Positions 1 through 7,418 are shown, numbered from the stretch's first letter. The stretch is DNA of 8,313 nt from DSWT01 sp035415725 (GCA_035415725.1 DAOOGN010000127.1:1-8313), one strand, 5' to 3'. The notes: generated by a model from the letters alone, not told the origin. Made by a program: numbers and translations.

Positions 1-59
1 AGCACCTGGCCTACCAAAGTCTACGCCAAACCTGGCATAGGGAATAAGTGGCTTCATCA

Positions 60-82
60 GGTTTACTAGCCTGAATAGATAC
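60..82. repeat. Dispersed 23-bp repeat, copy 1
   Basis: This segment matches 7581-7603 at 22 of 23 positions, in the same orientation. The shared core is AGCCTGAATAGATAC, preceded by GGTTTAC with one T/G difference at position 67 versus 7588. Both copies are intergenic, upstream of a + strand gene, and the flanks do not align further. A match this long is not expected by chance in 8 kb. It is probably one unit of a genome-wide intergenic repeat family; its function is unknown. Confidence 0.6.
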
Positions 83-127
83 GAAGAATTTATCATTCAC
101 CGGCGGTTGAATGAAAATGATTATCCA

Positions 128-154
128 ACTACTGGACTAAAGACTACCGGACTA
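128..154. repeat. Pair of 12-bp direct repeats before the NTPase gene
   Basis: ACTACTGGACTA (128-139) and ACTACCGGACTA (143-154) differ at one base and are spaced 15 bp start to start. They end 8 bases before the ribosome binding site of the gene at 174. Spaced direct repeats just upstream of a start could be an operator, but they could equally be a small duplication. No convincing -35/-10 pair was found in 1-173, so a regulatory role is only a possibility. Confidence 0.35.
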
Positions 155-173
155 TTTTATACGAGGAGGTCTT

Positions 174-3100
174 ATGATCGGTAAAGCTGCCACTTGGCAA
201 ACCCTTTTGGCGCAACGTCACGGCTCGCTCTTCATCGGGCGTGAACGTGAGCAAGAGCTGTTTCGGCTGAACTTTTTGTATCAAGTCCCAGCTTATTTGA
301 TTTTCGCCTTGCATGGGCCGGACGGCGTGGGCAAGAGCACACTGCTGGCGCAGTATTGCACCAGCGCGCATGAACACAACGCGGTAACGGTCCGCGTTGA
401 CGAAACGCAAGCCACGGCGGTGCGGGAGCAAACCATCTTGCAGACGATGCTCAGGATGGCGCAGCAGTTCTCCGCAGCCGGGACGCCGTTCATCGCTTTT
501 GAAGAACGTTACGAAGAATACACGGCCTGCACGCGCATAGTGGCCGAGGACTTCAATACGCCTAGCGGCGGGTTTGATTTGTTCGGCGACATCGCCGAAA
601 TGCGGGAGAGGCGGCCAGAGGCCTGGGACAAGTATCTGTTCGAGCGTTTTGGCAATCCGACCAAGATAGCGCTGGTCAAAACCCCGGTCGAAACGCTGAC
701 GCAGATTTTCGTCAAAGACATGAACACCTGGGCAACGGTGCGTCCCATCGTGATGGGCTTCGATGATTGGGAGCATCTCGGTCCTCATTTACAGGCGTGG
801 CTCCAGGACCTGCTGACCCGCTATGAGATGCGCACTAATATCTGGCTCGTTCTGGCAGGCGCGCGCCCCCTCGATGAGACATGGACGGCCTTCCGCCCGG
901 TGACGGCGACCTTTACCCTTCCCATGTTCACCGAGGATGAAACCCGCGCCTATCTCTCCGCTGCCGGCATCGCCGATCCCGACCGTGTCACCGACATCGT
1001 GACCTTCTCCGCCGGATTGCCGGCGCTGGTGCGACTGCTGGCAAGCGCGGACGGCGGGCGCGCCGGAGACCTGGCCCTCACGCCCGTGGATCGTTATCTC
1101 AAATGGCTCGAACCACCGCAGCGCCGCGACGCCGTCCTCCAGTGCGCTGCCGCGCGCCGTTTGGATGCCGATATCATCCAGACGGCAACAGATAGCGCCG
1201 ATGCCGACCTGACATCCTGGCTGCTCGCCTCCCCCCTGGTAACGCCAGAAACAGACTACCCTCGTTATCACCCGGAACTGCGCCGGCGTCTGCTCGCTTT
1301 CGCCCAACAACAAACGCCCGCCCTCATGCAGACGGCTCACACTCGACTGCACAGCTATTACTGCCGTCGCAGTGCCGGCGAAGGCGGCGTGGCCGCATAC
1401 CGCGACGCCTCATGGCGTGCCGATAAGCTCGAAGCACTGTATCACGGGTTGATCCTCACAGACGTGCCGACGATCCAGGAAGGTGTGGAAATCTTCTTCA
1501 CGGCTCTACGCCTCTACTACCCGTTTGCCGGTGAAATCGCCGCGACATGGCTGGAGGCTACCGAGGCACAGTTGATGGCAAATCCCGTCACCGAATGGGG
1601 CAACCTTCTATACACGGTATGGCAAGCGCTCGAACGGCATGACTGGGACGCCGTTCTGGCGCTCGGCGAAACCTGTGCCCAGCATGAGGACATCAGCGAG
1701 ACGGCGCAACGCGAGATCCACAACATCCGCCAGATCGTCCTGAGCCGCTTGGGCCGTTTTGCCCCCGCGCCTGAAGAGACGACGCCGCAGGCAACCACGG
1801 CGGCGGTGCTGCCCGTCGGTGTTGAAGAAGCCCCCGTCGCCGAGACGGTCGTGCCGGAAGCGGAACTGCCGGAAGGCGCCCCCAAGGAAACACCCGTCAA
1901 AGCTGCAGAACTCAAGCACGAGGGGGGCGTATCGTTGCCTGATCTCATGGCGGAACCTCTGCCGGCGGTAGAAGCCGCGGCGAAAACTACGCCTCTGCCC
2001 CGCCTGCAAATCAAAGAAGCGCCGCTGAAGGACAACATCACCGTGCCGCCGGAAGCTGTCACGCCGAAAGCCGGCGAACTGAAAGTGAAGGCCGTTCCGG
2101 AAGCTGGGCCGGCAGCCGCAGCAGAAGGGGAAATGCCTGCAAAACCGCAGATACCGGAAGAGCTCTCTGTCACCGCAGCTCCCTCTGCCCCGGAAGTAGC
2201 GGCCATAGTGGGGGAAACTGAAACGCCCGCAAAATCAGCAGCAGAAGCAACCGGCGCAGCGGAAGAGCCAGAGAGGCCATCAGAGATGCCGGTGGAAGCG
2301 GAAACGCTTCCTCCCGTCGCGCCCTTTCCTACGCTGGCCTCCGATTACCACCACCGCGCAACCATCTATCTGAACATGGGCGAGTACGATAAGGCCATCC
2401 AGGAGTTTAACAAAGCGTTGACCCATGATCCCACATACGTCCCCGCCTACTATGACCGCGGCCTGGCTCACGCGCGGCAGCAGCACTACGCGGAGGCTAG
2501 CGCCGACTTCAGCCAGGTGATTGCCCTCAACCCGCAACACGCGGACGCCTACTATAACCGGGGGTTGGTTTACGCGCGGCAGAACGCCTTTGAGCAGGCT
2601 TTGGCCGACTATGACCATGCCCTCGCTCTCCAGCCTCATGCTCCTGTGATCTACAACAGCCGTGGCAACGTCCATTACAACACCCAAAACTACACGCAGG
2701 CCATCGCCGATTACGATCAGGCCATCCAGCACGATCCCATGTATGCCGACGCCTATCTCAACCGCGGATTGGCCCACGCCGCCATCGAAGAATACCAGCG
2801 CGCCATCGCCGATTACAATCAGGCCATCGTCCTCAATCCCGAAAGCGCCATCGCCTACAACTATCGCGGACAGGCTTATGCTCGCTTGCAGCAATATGCG
2901 CGTGCGCTGGAAGACTATACCCAGGCCCTGACCCTTGATCCGAACTACGCCGTGGCCTACAACAACCGCGGACTGTGCTATGTGCGTCTGGGGCAGTATG
3001 CACAGGCCATCACCGAATACCGCCAGGCCGCCATCGCCAATCCGCAGTACGCCACTGCTTACTACAACGCTGCCTGCGCCGCCGGTCTGATGAACAATGC

Positions 3101-3230
3101 CAGCGTCGCCTGCACCTGGCTGGAGCGGGCCATCCAACTCAATCCACGCTATCGCGCTCTGGCGCAAAGCGACACGGACTTCGAGCACGTCCGGGGCAAC
3201 AAGAAATTCCAGGCGCTGCTTACGGAGTAA
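174..3230 (+). CDS. STAND-like P-loop NTPase with C-terminal TPR array
   Basis: The product has 1018 residues. Start ATG 174 is preceded by GAGGAGGT (163-170), an excellent ribosome binding site. The N-terminus has the FIGREREQELF motif (20-30) common before AAA/STAND ATPase domains. Walker A is GPDGVGKST (48-56) and Walker B is hydrophobic residues ending FDD (196-198). A sensor-like LVLAGAR (225-231) and the AGLPALV motif (280-286, GxP type) follow. Residues about 300-529 are mostly helical-looking. Residues 530-720 are a Pro/Ala/Glu/Val-rich low-complexity linker, probably disordered. Eight 34-residue TPRs span 724-995, and a short tail resembles the usual TPR-array ending (DFEHVRGNKKFQALL). 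No signal peptide or membrane segment is visible, so it is probably cytoplasmic. STAND proteins are typically nucleotide-switched signalling or scaffold proteins; partner and trigger are unknown. The 43-bp gap to the next gene gives weak evidence of cotranscription. Confidence 0.9.
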   Translation: MIGKAATWQTLLAQRHGSLFIGREREQELFRLNFLYQVPAYLIFALHGPDGVGKSTLLAQYCTSAHEHNAVTVRVDETQATAVREQTILQTMLRMAQQFSAAGTPFIAFEERYEEYTACTRIVAEDFNTPSGGFDLFGDIAEMRERRPEAWDKYLFERFGNPTKIALVKTPVETLTQIFVKDMNTWATVRPIVMGFDDWEHLGPHLQAWLQDLLTRYEMRTNIWLVLAGARPLDETWTAFRPVTATFTLPMFTEDETRAYLSAAGIADPDRVTDIVTFSAGLPALVRLLASADGGRAGDLALTPVDRYLKWLEPPQRRDAVLQCAAARRLDADIIQTATDSADADLTSWLLASPLVTPETDYPRYHPELRRRLLAFAQQQTPALMQTAHTRLHSYYCRRSAGEGGVAAYRDASWRADKLEALYHGLILTDVPTIQEGVEIFFTALRLYYPFAGEIAATWLEATEAQLMANPVTEWGNLLYTVWQALERHDWDAVLALGETCAQHEDISETAQREIHNIRQIVLSRLGRFAPAPEETTPQATTAAVLPVGVEEAPVAETVVPEAELPEGAPKETPVKAAELKHEGGVSLPDLMAEPLPAVEAAAKTTPLPRLQIKEAPLKDNITVPPEAVTPKAGELKVKAVPEAGPAAAAEGEMPAKPQIPEELSVTAAPSAPEVAAIVGETETPAKSAAEATGAAEEPERPSEMPVEAETLPPVAPFPTLASDYHHRATIYLNMGEYDKAIQEFNKALTHDPTYVPAYYDRGLAHARQQHYAEASADFSQVIALNPQHADAYYNRGLVYARQNAFEQALADYDHALALQPHAPVIYNSRGNVHYNTQNYTQAIADYDQAIQHDPMYADAYLNRGLAHAAIEEYQRAIADYNQAIVLNPESAIAYNYRGQAYARLQQYARALEDYTQALTLDPNYAVAYNNRGLCYVRLGQYAQAITEYRQAAIANPQYATAYYNAACAAGLMNNASVACTWLERAIQLNPRYRALAQSDTDFEHVRGNKKFQALLTE
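1761..2333 (+). other. Region encoding Pro/Ala/Glu-rich linker
   Basis: Codons 530-720 of the NTPase gene encode about 190 residues dominated by A, P, E, V, K and T, with recurring EAxxP-like segments and no recognisable fold. The linker separates the nucleotide-binding half from the TPR array and is probably a flexible tether. The same DNA is open in several other frames because of its composition; those frames are not genes. Confidence 0.7.
2343..3158 (+). repeat. Eight in-frame TPR-coding units of 102 bp
   Basis: Eight consecutive 34-codon units encode TPR motifs (protein residues 724-995). The recurring pattern is AYxNRGxxYxxxxxYxxAxxDYxxAxxLxPxxA. The units are similar at DNA level too: GCCATCGCCGATTAC occurs at 2700-2714 and again exactly 102 bp later at 2802-2816, in units 4 and 5, which suggests fairly recent unit duplication. 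The last unit is the most diverged (AYYNAACAAGLMNNASVAC), as is usual for a capping repeat. Confidence 0.85.
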
Positions 3231-3240
3231 TGAGAAATGT

Positions 3241-3261
3241 GCCATTTGCCATTTACAATTT
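3241..3261. repeat. Short tandem heptamer in the NTPase-hydroxylase gap
   Basis: GCCATTT (3241-3247) is followed directly by GCCATTT (3248-3254) and a degenerate third unit, ACAATTT (3255-3261). This fills most of the AT-rich 43-bp gap, ending just before the AAGGAGG ribosome binding site (3263-3269). It looks like a microsatellite-type intergenic filler. No promoter or terminator is evident in it. Confidence 0.4.
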
Positions 3262-3273
3262 TAAGGAGGAACT

Positions 3274-4161
3274 ATGCAACCCTTTGTCTATCAAGCGCCC
3301 ACATCCGTCGGTGAAGCGGTGGCGCTGCTGGTAGACCCGGCTCATAGAGCGCGGCCTTTCGCCGGCGGCACCGACCTGCTGGTGCAAATGCGTCGCGGCC
3401 TGTTCATGCCGGGAATGCTCGTAGACGTCAAGCGCATCCCCGAGTTGAATCGCCTCACCTGCGACTCCGGCGCAGGATTGACCCTCGGTGCGGCGGTCTC
3501 ATGTGCGTGGCTGTGCGACCATCCGAGCGTGCAACGCGCCTACCCTGGACTGATCGATGCAGCGTCCCGCATCGGCGGGGCCGCCATCCAGCGGCGCGCT
3601 ACTCTCGGCGGCAACCTTTGCAATGCTGCACCCAGCGGCGATTCCATCCCGGCGATGATCGTCCTCGGCGCGACGGCGACTATCGCCGGACCGCAAGGCA
3701 CCCGCAGCGTGCCCATCGCCGACTTCTGCACGGCGCCGGGAAAGACTGTGCTCGGTCCCGGCGAACTGTTGATCTCCATTCATTTCCCCGTTCCGGCGCC
3801 CCACAGCGGCGCGCGCTACCTGCGCTTCATCCCACGCGGCGAAATGGATATTGCTGTGGCGGGTGCAGGGGCATGGCTCGCGTTGAGCGACGATGGCAGC
3901 ACGATTACCGCGGCGCGCGTCGCCCTCTCCGCCGTCGCTCCCACGCCGCTGTTTGTGGAAGCCGCGGGCGCGGCGCTCGTCGGCAAGACGCCCACCGCGG
4001 AAGCCTTCGCAGAAGCGGCCGCCATCGCCCAGGAAGCCGCCCGTCCCATCAGCGATGTGCGCGGCACGGCGGCGCAGCGGCGTCATCTGGTCGGTGTCCT
4101 CACCCGACGTGTCCTGTACGGCGCACTCCAACGTGCGCAAGGAGAGACGATCCATGACTAA
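3274..4161 (+). CDS. Molybdenum hydroxylase FAD-binding (medium, CoxM-like) subunit
   Basis: This 295-residue protein has the length and layout of the FAD subunit of xanthine dehydrogenase/CO dehydrogenase-type enzymes (CoxM is of similar size). FAD-binding motifs are visible: AGGTDLL (30-36) and TLGGNLCNAAPSGD (110-123). The C-terminal part, from about residue 175, fits the CO dehydrogenase flavoprotein C-terminal domain. The subunit would take electrons from the 2Fe-2S partner and hand them to an external acceptor. The start is ATG 3274, with AAGGAGG at 3263-3269. It is the first gene of the operon and its end overlaps the next gene by 8 bp (4154-4161). It lacks the extra cysteine-rich loop that carries a 4Fe-4S cluster in 4-hydroxybenzoyl-CoA reductase. 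The family is clear; the substrate of the enzyme is not. Confidence 0.93.
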   Translation: MQPFVYQAPTSVGEAVALLVDPAHRARPFAGGTDLLVQMRRGLFMPGMLVDVKRIPELNRLTCDSGAGLTLGAAVSCAWLCDHPSVQRAYPGLIDAASRIGGAAIQRRATLGGNLCNAAPSGDSIPAMIVLGATATIAGPQGTRSVPIADFCTAPGKTVLGPGELLISIHFPVPAPHSGARYLRFIPRGEMDIAVAGAGAWLALSDDGSTITAARVALSAVAPTPLFVEAAGAALVGKTPTAEAFAEAAAIAQEAARPISDVRGTAAQRRHLVGVLTRRVLYGALQRAQGETIHD

Positions 4162-4648
4162 AACCCTGGTTTCCGCAACGGTCAACGGTGAACCCGTTGA
4201 GTTTCTCTGCGAACCGCAGCAGAGCCTGCTGGAATGTTTGCGTGACATCCTGGGGCTGACCGGCACGAAGGAAGGCTGCAACGACGGCAACTGCGGCGCG
4301 TGTAGCGTCTTGCTCGACGGACAGTTGGTCAATTCCTGCCTTGTCCTCGGTGTCGAAATCGCCGGGCGCGCCGTCACCACTGTCGAAGGGCTGGCCGATT
4401 GGCATGGCCTGCATCCGATTCAGCAGGCGTTTCTGGACGAGGACGGTTTCCAGTGCGGTTTCTGCACCCCGGGCATGATTATCGCCACGAAAGCGCTGCT
4501 GGACCGTCAGCCGGACCCCACCGAGGAGCAAATCCGCACATGGCTATCGGGTAATCTCTGCCGCTGCACCGGCTACGATAAGATCGTCCGCGCCGTGCAA
4601 GCCGCGTCCCGTCAACTCAATGCCGCATCCAGGGAGGTGGAAGCATGA
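4154..4648 (+). CDS. Molybdenum hydroxylase 2Fe-2S (small, CoxS-like) subunit
   Basis: This 164-residue protein carries two 2Fe-2S clusters in the standard two-domain arrangement. The plant-ferredoxin-type domain has C42, C47, C50 and C62 (pattern CNDGNCGAC, then C twelve residues on). The helical domain has C101 and C104 (QCGFCTPG) and C136 and C138 (GNLCRCTGY). All eight ligands are present, so the electron path from Mo to FAD looks intact. ATG 4154 was chosen because AAGGAG (4139-4144) precedes it and the family begins just here. The frame stays open further upstream inside the FAD-subunit gene, but that extension has no homology-like content. The 3' end overlaps the next start as ATGA (4645-4648), implying translational coupling. 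Confidence 0.96.
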   Translation: MTKTLVSATVNGEPVEFLCEPQQSLLECLRDILGLTGTKEGCNDGNCGACSVLLDGQLVNSCLVLGVEIAGRAVTTVEGLADWHGLHPIQQAFLDEDGFQCGFCTPGMIIATKALLDRQPDPTEEQIRTWLSGNLCRCTGYDKIVRAVQAASRQLNAASREVEA

Positions 4649-6876
4649 ACGACTCAACCAAGTACAACGTCGTCGGGACTCGCCTGCCCCGTTACGATGG
4701 CGCGGACAAAGTCACCGGCGCAGCGATTTATGGAGTGGATGTCCGACTGCCGGGGATGGCGTATGGCTTTGTCCTGCGCAGTCCGCACGCCCATGCGCGC
4801 CTTCTGTCCATGGATGTCAGCCGCGCCGAGGCGTTGCCGGGCGTCTACGCTGTGGTGACGGCGGCGGATCTGCCGCCTGAGACGGAAGACACGTGGCGCC
4901 AATACGCCCGCGACAACACTCTCGCCAGCGACAAGGTGCTGTACGTGGGACACCCCGTCGCCGCCGTTGCGGCGCGCACACCGGCACTTGCCGAGGAAGC
5001 CGCCCGGCTCATCGCTGTCGAATACGAAGTGCTGCCCGCCGTAACGGACGTCCTGGAGGCGCTGCGCGACGACGCTCCTATCCTCCACGACGATATGCGC
5101 ACGCAATCGCTTGCCGGACGCGGCGACAAGCCGAGCAACGTCGCCAGCCATTTCCGACAGCTCAAGGGCGACCCGGCGCGGGGCTTCGCCGAAGCCGATG
5201 TCATCGTCGAGCGCGAATTCCACACCGCCACCGTCCATCAGGGCTACATCGAGAGCCATGCCGCCACGGCGGTCTGGGGCGACGACGGTGTGCTGACGAT
5301 TTACACGACCACGCAAGGTTCGTTTTCGGTGCGCGACCACGTCGTCGGGCTGTTGCGCCTGCCGATGTCCAACGTCCGCATCGTGCCCATGGAGGTCGGC
5401 GGGGCGTTCGGCGGCAAGAACTCCAGCTACGTGGATGTCGTTGCGGCGCTGCTGGCCCGCAAGGCCCGGCATCCGGTCAAAGTGACCATGTCCCGCGCGG
5501 ATGTTTTTCTGGCCAGCGGGCCGAGTTCCGGGGCCGTTTTTCGTGTGAAGATGGGCGCCAAGCGCGATGGACACATCACGGCGCTGCAGGCCGAATTGTT
5601 CTACGCCGCCGGTGCGTACCCGGGATCGCCCGTTGGCTCCGGCGCGGGTGTGATGTGCGGACCTTACGTCATCCCCAACGGGCAAGTCGACGGCTATGAC
5701 GTGGTGACGAACGGCCCGCGCGTCGGTTCATACCGCGCGCCGGGCGGCACGCCGGCCAACTTTGCCATCGAAACGCTGATCGACGAGCTGGCCGAAAAAC
5801 TGGGCCTTGATCCCATCGAATTCCGCCTGCGTAACCACGTCCGCGAGGGTGACACGCAGATCAACGGTGAAACGCACGGCAGCATCGGCGGCATCGAAGT
5901 GCTCGAAGCGGCGCGGGCATGCGCACACTACAACGCACCGTTGACCGGCTCCCACCGCGGACGCGGCGTGGCACACGCCTATTGGGGCAACTGGGGTGGA
6001 CGGTCGAGTTGTATCCTCAACGTCAATGGAGATGGAACGGTGAGCCTGCTCACCAGCTCTGTGGATTTGAGCGGCACGCGCACGACCATCGCCATGCAGG
6101 CCGCCGAGGCCCTGGAACTCCCGCCGGAATGGATCAAGCCGAATGTGGGCGACACGGACTCCACCGGCTACGCCGACGTGAGCGCCGGCAGTCGCACGAC
6201 GTATGCCACGGGCATCGCGGCTATCAAAGCGGCGGAGAGCGTCATTGCGCAGATGCGGGCGCGCGCCGCCGCGCTGTGGGATGTTCCGGTGGAAAGCGTA
6301 ACTTACGCGCATGGCGTCTTCGCCGCCGGCGACGAGCTGCGTTTCACTTTTGCCGCCCTGGCGCGTCAGGTCACAGAAGCCGGGGGCGCCATCACCGGCG
6401 TCGCCAACGTAGATGTGCCGGAATGGGGTGCAGGGTTCAGCACGCAGATCGCCGACGTGGAAGTCGATCCTGAAACGGGCAAGGTGACGCTGCTGCGCTA
6501 CACGGTGGTGCAGGACGTGGGCAAGGCCGTTCACCCCGCCATGGTCGAAGGACAGATGCAGGGCGGCGCGGTGCAGGGCATCGGATGGGCGCTCTACGAA
6601 GGATACGCCTACAACGACAAGGGACAGATGCTCAACGCCAACTTCCTCGATTACAAGATGCCCACGGCACTCGATGTGCCGGGGATCGAGACGGTGATCG
6701 TCGAAGTGCCGTATCCCCCGCACCCGTTCGGGGTGCGTGGCGTGGGTGAGCCGCCTATCGTGCCGCCGCCCGCCGCCATCGCCAACGCCATCTATCGCGC
6801 GGTCGGCGTGCGCCCCGATCACCTGCCGATGACGCCCGCGCACCTGTTGGAGAAACTCGGAGTGATTGGAGATTAA
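4645..6876 (+). CDS. Molybdenum hydroxylase molybdopterin-binding (large, CoxL-like) subunit
   Basis: This 743-residue protein is of usual length for a separate Mo subunit of the xanthine dehydrogenase family. It opens with the typical RLPRYDGADKVTGAAIYGVD stretch, followed by the a/b hammerhead domain (to about residue 130). Molybdopterin-binding motifs follow: TTQG with Q224, GGAFGGKN (252-259), SYRAPGG (362-368), and the near-C-terminal GVGE (699-702). E702 is the expected catalytic glutamate. The active-site loop is not the AYxCSFR of true aerobic CO dehydrogenase and has no cysteine for a Mo-Cu site; it also differs from the form II AYRGAGR. The protein is therefore better described as an aldehyde, purine or N-heterocycle hydroxylase of unknown substrate. 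GGAGG at 4633-4637 serves the ATG. It has no signal peptide and is probably cytoplasmic. Confidence 0.94.
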   Translation: MNDSTKYNVVGTRLPRYDGADKVTGAAIYGVDVRLPGMAYGFVLRSPHAHARLLSMDVSRAEALPGVYAVVTAADLPPETEDTWRQYARDNTLASDKVLYVGHPVAAVAARTPALAEEAARLIAVEYEVLPAVTDVLEALRDDAPILHDDMRTQSLAGRGDKPSNVASHFRQLKGDPARGFAEADVIVEREFHTATVHQGYIESHAATAVWGDDGVLTIYTTTQGSFSVRDHVVGLLRLPMSNVRIVPMEVGGAFGGKNSSYVDVVAALLARKARHPVKVTMSRADVFLASGPSSGAVFRVKMGAKRDGHITALQAELFYAAGAYPGSPVGSGAGVMCGPYVIPNGQVDGYDVVTNGPRVGSYRAPGGTPANFAIETLIDELAEKLGLDPIEFRLRNHVREGDTQINGETHGSIGGIEVLEAARACAHYNAPLTGSHRGRGVAHAYWGNWGGRSSCILNVNGDGTVSLLTSSVDLSGTRTTIAMQAAEALELPPEWIKPNVGDTDSTGYADVSAGSRTTYATGIAAIKAAESVIAQMRARAAALWDVPVESVTYAHGVFAAGDELRFTFAALARQVTEAGGAITGVANVDVPEWGAGFSTQIADVEVDPETGKVTLLRYTVVQDVGKAVHPAMVEGQMQGGAVQGIGWALYEGYAYNDKGQMLNANFLDYKMPTALDVPGIETVIVEVPYPPHPFGVRGVGEPPIVPPPAAIANAIYRAVGVRPDHLPMTPAHLLEKLGVIGD

Positions 6877-6999
6877 GCGATTGAAAATTGGTAACCGTTT
6901 AGTTCTGTGAGGACTGTGTGCGGTGAGAAGATTTCCTCTTCCCCTGCCTCCTCCCCAGCGAAAACGCTGGGGAGGAGGCAGGGGGTAAGCCATTGAAAA
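6874..6999. repeat. Imperfect direct repeats flanking the intergenic hairpin
   Basis: TAAGCGATTGAAAA (6874-6887, overlapping the stop codon of the large-subunit gene) and TAAGCCATTGAAAA (6986-6999) match at 13 of 14 bases. The second copy begins one base after the end of the hairpin at 6984. The segment between start points is 112 bp. This could be a target-site-like duplication or recombination footprint around an inserted palindromic element, but one member lies partly in coding sequence, so chance or local duplication remains possible. Confidence 0.35.
6941..6984. repeat. Perfect 20-bp inverted repeat (hairpin), AAAA loop
   Basis: The left arm 6941-6960 begins CCCCTGCC and ends CCCAGCG. 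The right arm 6965-6984 is its exact reverse complement, and the loop is AAAA (6961-6964). The stem is very GC-rich and would be extremely stable in RNA. It sits 64 bp after the large-subunit stop. There is no T-run after it on either strand, so it is not a canonical intrinsic terminator. It could still stabilise the 3' end of the operon mRNA or separate it from the downstream gene. The rest of the 6877-7087 gap shows no clear promoter. Confidence 0.75.
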
Positions 7000-7087
7000 A
7001 ATGCTACGTTCACACGACTAAAAGTTGGCGAAAATTGGATCATGGGAAATTTGGTAGTGGGGAATGAAGAGAATGGCCGGAGGTCAT

Positions 7088-7351
7088 GTGGCGACGGTCT
7101 ACATTCCGGTGTTGATGCGCGATCTCACGGGAGGTCGTGAGCAGGTTAACGTGACCGGGCGGACGGTGGCGCAGGTTATCGATGCGCTGGATGCGGCCTA
7201 CCCGGGCGCGAAGGCGCGTCTGTGCGACGGCGATCAACTCGCGCGTAGCCTCGCTGTGTCCGTCGACGGCGTCATCACCCGGCTGAGACTATATGCCCCC
7301 GTCCAAGCCGATAGCGTTCTGTGCTTCCTGCCGATGATTGAAGGCGGGTAA
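7088..7351 (+). CDS. MoaD/ThiS-family sulfur-carrier protein
   Basis: This small beta-grasp protein ends in the diagnostic Gly-Gly (LPMIEGG), the site that is adenylated and thiocarboxylated in MoaD-type carriers. With the GTG start at 7088 it has 87 residues beginning (M)ATVYIPVLMRDLTGG, as MoaD-like proteins of this type usually do. GGAGG at 7079-7083 lies 4 bases upstream. An in-frame ATG at 7064 would add eight residues (MKRMAGGH) that look unlike the family, but it cannot be excluded. Placed after a molybdenum hydroxylase operon, it plausibly supplies sulfur for molybdopterin synthesis. A ThiS-like or protein-modifier role is also possible, since no MoaE or MoeB homologue is in the window. 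Expression may be by read-through past the hairpin at 6941-6984. Confidence 0.85.
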   Translation: MATVYIPVLMRDLTGGREQVNVTGRTVAQVIDALDAAYPGAKARLCDGDQLARSLAVSVDGVITRLRLYAPVQADSVLCFLPMIEGG

Positions 7352-7352
7352 A

Positions 7353-7380
7353 TTGACAGGCCCGTAAGTTGCGTTATCAT
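7353..7380 (+). promoter_or_regulatory. Candidate sigma70-type promoter
   Basis: TTGACA (7353-7358) is a perfect -35 hexamer. After 16 bp comes TATCAT (7375-7380), a 4-of-6 match to TATAAT. It starts two bases after the stop codon of the MoaD-like gene, as expected for a new transcription unit. It would serve the 58-codon ORF at 7419 and possibly the cupin gene at 7688. It is the best promoter-like pair I saw in the window. Confidence 0.5.
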
Positions 7381-7418
7381 CCTCATCAAGAGTATGCAAT
7401 AGAAAGAGAGGTGATTTT

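Noticed and set aside
1..69. C-terminal end of an upstream gene
   Set aside because: Frame 1 is open to TAG at 67-69 and frame 3 to TAA at 45-47, but neither short peptide is recognisable. The frame 1 stop is inside the dispersed repeat, and there is not enough sequence to decide.
2343..3158. CRISPR array
   Set aside because: The 102-bp periodicity is coding TPR units in frame, without short identical repeats and unique spacers.
2280..3245. Long open frame on the - strand opposite the TPR array
   Set aside because: It is the antisense of a regular GC-rich repeat. It gives a Val/Gly/Ile-rich periodic peptide without a known fold, and the + strand frame is clearly the gene.
3274..4161. FAD subunit of 4-hydroxybenzoyl-CoA reductase
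   Set aside because: At 295 residues it has no extra cysteine cluster for the additional 4Fe-4S centre typical of that enzyme.
3274..6876. Annotation as aerobic CO dehydrogenase (coxMSL)
   Set aside because: The gene order fits, but the large subunit lacks the AYxCSFR loop and its cysteine, so CO oxidation is not supported.
5728..6993. 421-codon open frame on the - strand opposite the large subunit gene
   Set aside because: The + strand carries unmistakable molybdopterin-binding motifs. The antisense frame is His/Arg-rich and is explained by high GC codon bias.
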